Source: Pinus tabuliformis
Taxonomy: Eukaryota; Streptophyta; Pinopsida; Pinales; Pinaceae
Assembly: GCA_031772625.1 (NCBI GenBank)
Contig: CM062819.1
Coordinates: forward strand, 820,733,503-820,797,502
Direction of reading: 5' to 3'
Length of the DNA stretch: 64,000 bases
Shown: in pieces, positions 56,543 to 64,000 of the stretch
Position numbering within the stretch: position 1 is the stretch's first letter
Layout of the letters: each line of letters begins with the position of its first letter
Made by a program: the position numbers and the translations under genes
Notes under the pieces: generated by a model
Databases searched by the model: none
What the model was told of the DNA's origin: nothing
Seen by the model: the letters and a program-made list of their open reading frames with translations, nothing else

Positions 56543-57704
56543 CTTTTTCCATATTCATTTGCCAATGTGTTTATCTGATGTTGTTGTTGCTTTATATGCT
56601 TAAAAAAAATTCAAAAATGAGCATATTATGTAATTTTTTATGTTTGCTGATTTTTTGGCTGATTTTTCCAAAACGGTGTTTTCTGGAGCCTTACCAACTT
56701 TTTTCTTTCCTATTTTTTCAACATTGCTGAAAACCAATGCAATTATATACATGATCATTCCCACCATTATATTTCCCCCCTTCAATATGTTTCACACTCT
56801 CAACTATTAAAGACAAGGTCTTCCTTATAAGGTAAGAAGGTGTTCTTCACAAACCATGGTTGCAGTTCCTAGTAGAGATGCCCTGTAAAAAAGCAATATC
56901 AGTCTGTCAAGTTTGATTTAGGAATCCTCGCAGTGTTGTAGGCCAAAGAACCTTTTTCTATAACATTGGACTGTATAATCTCATATCCCTCTGATGCAAG
57001 CTAGATAAATTTGAAGTTAGTTGGTTAAACACATAAGAAGAATGGCCTCTGTAACCACATGACATGGAAAATTGAAGCTTGACAAAAAAATGATGATTAA
57101 ATCAAACCCAAAATAAGAATTAGGAAAAAAATAACAATTTTGGTAAAATACTGAATGAATTATAGATGTCATTTAGTTAAACCAGGTCTTAATCGTTGTT
57201 TACTCATATAACAACTACAATAGAAAAATATCACATAGCCACAGATTTGAAGTGAAATTCCTCTTGGCTTCAGAGGTAGTTAAAATTCAAAACATTAATG
57301 GAAGCCATCATTATTTCAATGCTTTTGCTCACACAATGTCTAGCGGAATATAAATTACGACATTGATCCCCTGCTGCCATCATTTAAATTCTGACAACAC
57401 AAATGAGAACACATAACTACCATCGATTTGTCCACAACATTCTCAAGAATATAAATTCAAACAATAGAAGCACTTTTATATCAGAAGTACTGTGTACGAA
57501 TTTCATTTAGAAGTTAATCAAATCTCACCAACCTTCTAATTAAATAAATCTCATTTATACAGCAGCGATTTCATATCCAATATGTTTCAAAGAAAACATC
57601 CAAATTATTTCAGCAACAATATGATTTAAAAGGGTACCAAATAATCCATTACAAGATGCTTCTTGAAATGTGTCATGGTTGGACTCCTATATATTTGAAT
57701 TTTC
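56238..57704. other. No gene; (AT)n microsatellite and probable 3' flank of the COG3-like gene
   Basis: An (AT)19 run spans about 56502-56539. The remainder is AT-rich without ORFs of note. Sequence just left of 57705 would be the 3' untranslated region of the minus-strand gene. Confidence 0.5.
56502..56539. repeat. (AT)19 microsatellite
   Basis: Uninterrupted AT dinucleotide run of about 38 bp. Confidence 0.95.
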
Positions 57705-58640
57705 CTATGAAAGGCTGTCAAGACGAGCCTGTAGATCTGATAATGTTCGTAATCCAATTTTAGAAATATCTTCTGCAGAATATTCTGATTTTAGAAGGGA
57801 TAACACTTGTGCATGTGCCTCAACAATATTTGACCTGAAAGTTCACATAACATAACTTACAGGTATAAGGATAAAAAATGTAAGGGAAAACCCATAATTC
57901 TAAAAACTCCAGTTTGCTACTATTTAAACAATTTTGAACCACCTATTACTTAAGGTTACTTAGGGTAATGCTGGAAACTTATGCTGATGACTTTTTCTTT
58001 TAAACATCCATTAATGATTATGTGGTATGCATGGGAGATTTCGTGTACATCCAAGGGTAAACAACTACCTTTTTATTATATTATTTAAAAAGAAAAACAG
58101 AGCAACCAATTGCAATGAAGACACTCTACCACTAAAATCAAATAGAATACAGCAAGTAGTATCAGAATTACTTGATTGGCTTGAACAAAATTGAGCGCGT
58201 AGAAGGATTTCTCAAGTAAAGCTTCATTTTTGAGACTACCCCTGGTAAATCTTGTGCAATTGCCGTGTCAACCTGCAGAGGCAAGATTTATAAACTACAG
58301 AGAATCTAAAATACCCACTCAGAGAACAATTATACAATAAACACGCTAAATTGCCCAAGAAAATAAGTTGGTTCATCTAATCGATTGAGAGAATCACAAG
58401 TAAATGTTAATTTTGAACGAAAATGGAAAATGGTATAAACTATGGCTTTTGGAAAGAAGTGAAATTAAGATAGAAATATAGGAAGCTTGAGACAATAACA
58501 AACATATTTCATACCTTTTGCACTAACTCTGCTAATTTATCTGGACTAGCAAATGCCTGATGTTTGATGGGCTTGGAATTGTCATATTCTGAAGATTTGT
58601 CCCGACCAGAAGATGACAATGCAAGCTTCACTGCAGTAAC
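57705..58640 (-). CDS. COG3: COG3-like conserved oligomeric Golgi complex subunit 3, last three exons
   Basis: Exons on the minus strand: 58640-58515 (126 nt), 58272-58172 (101 nt) and 57834-57705 (130 nt), ending in TAG. All junctions are GT-AG, and the phases fit exactly to 118 codons plus stop. The product reads [14 protein letters not shown]..., [53 protein letters not shown] and ends [30 protein letters not shown] is the C-terminal signature I know from plant COG3 (Sec34), a subunit of the Golgi vesicle-tethering complex. No stops or shifts are seen, so it is probably a working host gene. Upstream exons are not visible up to base 64000. Confidence 0.82.
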
Positions 58641-59782
58641 CTGGAATATAGTTTTTGGTTAACTCTCCATGCACATACTAATCTCAAGTTCCGTGAATTT
58701 ACAAAAGAGATTTCAATACAATTCAACATTCAAAATATTTCCATATGGAAAAAACCATGTTTTAGTGGATGTTCCCATGGTTAGGGGCCCGGCCTTTTTA
58801 TTTAGCGAGACTTAGAAGCAATAAATGGCATAGGCAGGAAAAATCTATAAACACCATTATGTATTTTTGCACCTAATCATTTATATGGTTTTTCTTTCTT
58901 TCTTTCTACCTCCTTTTTATTTGCCAATTGGAAAGGGTGATTCTTTACATGGCACGCAATCTCTACAAAACGGTGTTCAATTAAAAATTTAAGCTTGAAT
59001 ACTTTATATGACTACCAATATCTGGTGTGAGTGGATCCCATTTGAAAAATCATCCTCTTCAGAGCACTATGCATGCAACTCATGTCAAAGTTCCAAACAA
59101 TGTGGGCGGTTTTTTTATGGATTTTATTTAAATTTCTCAACAAAGAATGGTAAGGGCATACACTATTAATAAAGAGTTGGGCCTCATTCTTATTTTCCTT
59201 TTGGCATGCAATAATAAAACAAGATGACAGCATAGCAAGCCAAGGAGGCATATCAATGATCATGGAGTCACAATCCAATGTGCCTTCAAACCCTGAGGCG
59301 TCTTTTTCATCACTAGAAGAATCCTCTACTCTCATGGCATACCAGTCTTCCAATCCAACAATTAACTATCATGCCATCCCACTAACGATGGGCTTACACA
59401 AATATGAAAGCTCAAATCTACCAATGCAGTATTCAGCCATCATAACAAAAGTACGGAACCACATAGTAAGCAATAGAATTTGTAGTTCCGTACTGCTAAG
59501 CACACTTTTGTTGTCAATTGATGGTTATGGTTGAACCTAAACCAGAAATCAATAGATATGCCAGGCTTCATAGCTGTCTGCTCTGAGATACAGCAGCAAC
59601 TGATAAACATGTTTATATAACTTTCATATGCCAAAGAAGGATTAAGTTGATCATAAATAAGATCAACTTCATAATTCACCGAAGAATTAGCATTTTATTA
59701 AAGTGGAGATGCCAGAACTGAAGACTACAAAGCTGATGAACGCATCAACTCGATGCACCAAGAGAATATATATGTGTGTGTG
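58641..59782. other. Probable intron of the COG3-like gene; unassigned ORFs
   Basis: Minus-strand ORFs at 59012-59353 and 59440-59679 have no recognisable domain and no exon signals that fit COG3. They may be transposon debris inside the intron. Confidence 0.4.
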
Positions 59783-60140
59783 TGTTGAAATTTTGAAGTT
59801 CTATGTTGTAACAATTACTTGATCCAATAAATTCTTTCATCTACATTATTAGTTAAGCAATTGTAGATAGAACATAAACCATATACACAATAGAAGAAAA
59901 CCAAAAACTTAAAACAAAGTGAGTTTAAGTCTAATGACCAGGGCAAAACCCACAAGGGGAAAACCCAACCAAAATTTTCTTCTATTAGAAATCAAATGCT
60001 CAGCAGAGATACATAATACAATGAGAGAATGAAGAAGTTCACCCAACTCTAAAGAAGATCTCTAATAGCAATAGCTGATGCAAACACTAAATTACTTTGG
60101 CTCACCAAATTCTGCTCTTACTCTTCAAAACTCTTTCTCT

Positions 60141-60218
60141 CTTTCTCTCTCAATTATTTTCTAGTCTTTTTAGTTCTCTCTTTCTCTCTCAATTATTTTC
60201 TAGTCTCTTTAGTTCTCT
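60141..60218. repeat. 39-bp tandem duplication
   Basis: CTTTCTCTCTCAATTATTTT... occurs twice head to tail, with one difference. It lies within the candidate LTR. Confidence 0.85.
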
Positions 60219-60299
60219 CTTTCTCAAGTTCGTACTCTCCTTTCACAATGCAAAAGTGAGTAGTAGAGTGGATGAGAGGCACAAATATATAGGAAGGGC

Positions 60300-60545
60300 A
60301 AGGAGGTCGAATTCATGAAGGAGTAACTCCCATGCCTTGAGGAGAAGTTACATACGCCAAAATAGAAGTGTAACTTATGCCATAAAGGAGGTACACTTCC
60401 CTTAGTAACTCATGCCATCAAGAGGGAGTATGCATGCCTTAGTGACTTGTGCCATAAAGAAGGAGAACACATGCCTTAGTAATTCGAGCCATTAAGGAGA
60501 AGTGTAACATATGCATTAAAGAGGTGTAAGAGGAATCTTTTTATG
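60300..60545. repeat. Degenerate repeat with GCCTTAGTAACT / GCCATAAAGGAG words
   Basis: Variants of CATGCCTTAGTRACT and GCCATAAAGRAGG alternate about every 40 to 50 bp, within the candidate LTR. Confidence 0.5.
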
Positions 60546-60597
60546 ACGAGTCATTAAAGTGTGTAAGAGAGTGTAAGAGGTGCGTAAGAGCGTAAAA

Positions 60598-60620
60598 GAG
60601 AGAGAGAGAGAGAGAGAGAG
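60598..60620. repeat. (GA)n microsatellite
   Basis: About 23 bp of GA dinucleotides. Confidence 0.9.
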
Positions 60621-60975
60621 TTCAATTTGCCATCAAGGAGAGAGATGTGAAGTGGCATGATTGAGTGCCAAGTAGGAGAGGTGACACATAATTCCTCTTT
60701 AGATAATATTATATTATCATAAGTGTAATAATAATAATATTGATAATATTGACGATTAAATTTAAAATTAAACAATTTAGATTGATTAAAGATAAGTTAA
60801 GTGATTTTCCATCATCTATACATGATTACCAATTGAAGCAAGGTGACTTACTAATTTTGGAAAGTCATGGCTGCAATGATAGACATGACTTTCTATTTTT
60901 AGAAAGTCACTCTAGAATAATCAGAAATGAAATTTTATTCAAGGAAATTCATCCCTTAGCTGCCAATTTTCAACA

Positions 60976-63873
60976 CTCCCTCCTAGCTAGGGAGGAATTT
61001 CTTTCTAACACAAGCATCTTTCCAATCTCTACTTTTGAACAATGATGTTAAAATCTAATGAAGAAGAATCATCATAGGGGATATTCATCCATCACCCTAT
61101 ATTCATTTGGGATGATTGCCACTTGCCAACACATGACAAGGATCTCGCACAACCAAGTCTCATCTCCACATGGGGGTTGTTATCGCACAAAGTGGCTAGG
61201 TACTACGACAACATTTAGAGTAAGGGTTGTCACTCTAATCCTTATTCACTCCGTTTAGACTCTCTCCTAGACAAGTCAAGAGGGGTAGTTCCCGAGGTGA
61301 ATGAATGAGGATAGTCTGTGAAACACAAGCTCTAGGAGATTAAGATGGATAATTTTATGAATGTAATGAGTCCTAGTTAACTGAGATGAATAGATTAAAC
61401 ACTAATACAACTAAGACACAACCACAAAAATAGAAATGATTATAGACCAATGCCTTTATATTCAATTAACCGAAGACTAAATAAAAACAAGTTACCCAAA
61501 GCGATTTGTAATGTGGCAAAGCGACGATCATGAACAATTAAGTGTGAATACTCAAAACTTTAACATGCTGGATATTTTGGAATTAAAATAATTTTCAATT
61601 AAGAATTCAGATCCAAATTTTCTTTTCCCATAGGCAATATAATTTTTTAAAATATTAATCACACTTGCCAATAGAGAAATCACTTACCACGTAAGGACAC
61701 TAAGGAATTTTAGATGAACAATTTAATTATTCCTTAGGAAATTAATTTAATGTGGTAAATGAAGAGATTAAATTTTTAATGTGACAAAAGTAAATTAAAA
61801 GGGTTAATAAATCGAAATTTTAATGGGCCAAGGGCCACATTAAAAATTTTAATGTATTAACGCAAATCTTCTTTTAATTTAATTCTTTGGTAATCTCAAG
61901 TCAACAAAAATAAAGATTTTTTTTTAACATTAGATTTTTTTAATTTTTTAGATTCTTTAATGTTAGAATTTTTTTATGTTTTTCAAATGAAAATGAAAAT
62001 ACATAAAATCAAAATCATAAAAAAAATGAAAGATGTAAAACAAAAATAAAGTCAATAGAAAAAAAAAAAATCTAAAAAAGAAAACAATAACCAAAAAAAA
62101 AAAAATGAATTTTAAACTGAAAGGAATTTAACCCAAGGTTTCATTAAAAAATGAAATCGGATTATTTAAAAAAAAACCAACTGAAACCCTAACTAAAAAA
62201 CTAAGGTGAAGACCAAACAAAACTAAAAAAGGGAAATCGAAAATGTTTTGCTTGCTTTGTGCAGGTCGAAAATGCTCGACGACAGCAAAAGGAGCTCGGG
62301 CAACGTTGGTGGATGCAGGAAGGGATATGATGGCAGCGATAAGAAGGATAGCGTGAAGGGTTTAATGCAGGAAGCGAATGGAGCGATGGCAGCACGCAGA
62401 TATGGCAGCGAAAGGGATTTTTTGCAAGGACGCGGGTTAGGGAGTTAAAAGGATAGCGCAGTTCTTTGCAGATGCAGTAAAGGATGGGACGCTGGCAGCA
62501 CTGAGAATGATGCAAATGAGGGTCGAAGAGGAAGGGATACGCAGCAGCGAGGGATCACGTTTGAGCAAGGAGGAAATGCGGGTTTGCAGGTCGAGGGATA
62601 GCTTGGTGGACAGAGAAGAAAGGCAGCGAGGGTTTAGCAAGAAAAAGGAGGACGAAATGGGCAAAGAGGGGCAGGGGTAAATGCAGATCCAAGCAACGAT
62701 AATGGAGACAAGCATGGGCAGTGAGAGGGGTTTAAAAAAAAATGAATTTTGCAGTAAACCTAAAAACCCAAGCAACAAATCAAAAAATAAAAATAAAAAT
62801 AAAAATTCGAACAAATGGTAGCCAAAAAACCCCTTAAGATATTTCCAGAAATTCTTGATTACATGCTAAATCCTTTTGCTTCAAATTTATTCCTGAAACC
62901 CTCAAGAGAGTTTCCAGATCTAGGAATTTTGGAACCCTTATAAAAATTTCCAGATTCAAAACTTTTTAACCCCTTAGACTGCAAAATTAATTTGAATAAT
63001 ATTCCTACAAAATGATGTTGATAAAGCCTAGAGATCTAGATCTTACCCTCCAGGGCCTAGATCTAGACTCTACACGGATTTCTTCCTCTGATCTGTAGCT
63101 GCAGGACAACAAGAAAACACCCAAACAATATATACAATGATAAAACCTAAACCCAGAAAAACCCACGTTAGAAAAATAATTACAAAATTTACAAACTGCA
63201 GGCTCTAATTAGCCAGATCTGTCATTATACTGCACAAAAAATTAAAATTTTTATATTTTATGGAGGTGCTAACTCGAAACCCTTCGTGCATCACCAACAA
63301 AAAATCTTATGATAACCCGGAATTAATTTTACTAGGCTCCTCAGAAAACACGAATCGGGAGTTGGTTGGTCCCACTGAAAACTTCCCCCAACGCCCGAGG
63401 ATCTAAAAATCAAGATTTTCCTACAAAACTCAATCCAGCCATTAAAATAGAGCGAGAAAATGATAATAAAAATCAGATAAATAGAGATACTTGTTATTAC
63501 ATTCGAAATTTAAATTATCACTTAAACCCCAGCGACTGAGCAAGATACCTGTACTCAAATCACTCTTCAGACACTATCATCAATGGCTAAAAAAGATTTA
63601 TGCATGAAAACAACACATCTTACAATATTTCCATGAAGAGTAACACAAGCAAAACTTAACCCCAAAGTCTTTCTTTATTATCCAGGAAAAAGATTACACA
63701 AGAGCTTTTCACTAAGCACATGATTCAATGGTCGGATGAATTCACTAACGAATGACTTCATATTTAAAGATAAATCCTCCAACGGCTAATTCAAGTGATC
63801 CTCGTCAAAGCAATCTCAACCGTTGATGAAGATTAAAATTCCTTCTAATCTCATCCGTCGAAATATTTAAATA
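60976..63873. other. No gene recognised
   Basis: AT-rich with poly(A) runs (61970-62110). A purine-rich GCAGCG-rich segment at about 62240-62730 carries only low-quality minus-strand ORFs. It could be the non-coding interior of the LTR element, intron sequence, or both. Confidence 0.35.
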
Positions 63874-63951
63874 TTTGGGGAAATTCGAATTTTTCAATTA
63901 AATGCATTTTAATTAACTCAAAAATTAAATTTTTGAGTTAATTTCCCCAAA
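63874..63951. repeat. Nested inverted repeat
   Basis: Outer arms TTTGGGGAAATT (63874-63885) and AATTTCCCCAAA (63940-63951) are exact complements. Inner arms of 14 bp (63913-63926 and 63928-63941) are exact with a 1-nt spacer. It could be a hairpin or a MITE end. Confidence 0.75.
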
Positions 63952-64000
63952 ATTTTGACTTTGACTTAACCCCAAGGGATTAAAGGTTTAAAATTTATCA

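Larger units (their letters stand above)
59783..60975 (-). repeat. Candidate LTR inside the COG3-like intron
   Basis: The ends read TGTTGAAA (59783) and TTTCAACA (to 60975), inverted copies. On the minus strand the LTR start is preceded by a polypurine-like CTAGCTAGGAGGGAG, and a TATATATT box lies near 60290. This suits a 3' LTR of a minus-strand element. The flanks do not form a target duplication, so it is not a simple solo LTR. No coding internal domain was found to its right. Confidence 0.5.

Noticed and set aside
59012-59679. Additional COG3 exons
   Set aside because: The translations do not resemble the COG3 segment expected upstream of VTAVK, and no acceptor or donor fits in phase.
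59783-60975. Simple solo LTR
   Set aside because: The flanking five bases (GTGTG and CTCCC) do not match, and a polypurine-like tract on one side suggests that internal sequence is still attached.

Overview
The window looks like a repeat-dominated stretch of a large land-plant genome. A gymnosperm-like genome is my inference, from low gene density, layered transposon remnants, and an intron of more than 5 kb in the only host gene seen. No bacterial-style operons, tRNA, rRNA or CRISPR arrays were recognised. The tRNA-Asp and initiator-Met primer sites, plant Ty3/gypsy lineages, L1-type LINE with RNase H, hAT and a COG3-like gene all fit a plant.

Layout. 1-5627: 5' part of a decayed Athila-type Ty3/gypsy element (minus strand) with a 1.7-kb LTR. 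5.8-8.7 kb: an older gypsy gag-protease remnant (minus). 9.2-10.3 kb: 3' part of a LINE (plus). 10.3-14.2 kb: mostly unassigned, with a degenerate repeat block. 14236-20077: a complete chromovirus with 333-bp LTRs (5 mismatches), a GACAA target duplication and a 1471-codon gag-pol. 20-28.6 kb: a pair of diverged dispersed repeats, one split by an L1-type LINE.

28601-40997 is the most unusual part. It is a 12.4-kb element with about 31-bp terminal inverted repeats starting at TTAA. It carries two divergent genes. The minus-strand gene joins a ParB-like domain to a bacterial/phage-type beta-class DNA methyltransferase and has GT-AG introns. The plus-strand gene has an acidic 29-residue tandem-repeat region, a DUF7869-like (transposase-like) core and an SH3/tudor-like tail. 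Between them lies a 2.8-kb GC-rich island, C-rich on its left half and G-rich on its right half, with near-perfect palindromes where the strand bias flips. Both genes carry disabling mutations, but the methyltransferase exons still splice to an open 363-codon frame.

41.0-43.15 kb: a second LINE of the same family as the one at 9.2 kb (minus). 43-57 kb: simple and degenerate tandem repeats, a gypsy gag-protease remnant (plus, 49.8-51.2 kb) and a hAT transposase remnant (plus, 54.2-56.2 kb). 57705-58640: the last three exons of a COG3-like Golgi-tethering gene (minus), with exact splice phases. The rest to 64000 is probably its upstream intron or flank and holds a candidate LTR at 59783-60975.

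Identifications rest on reading motifs and reading frames by eye. No database search was run.
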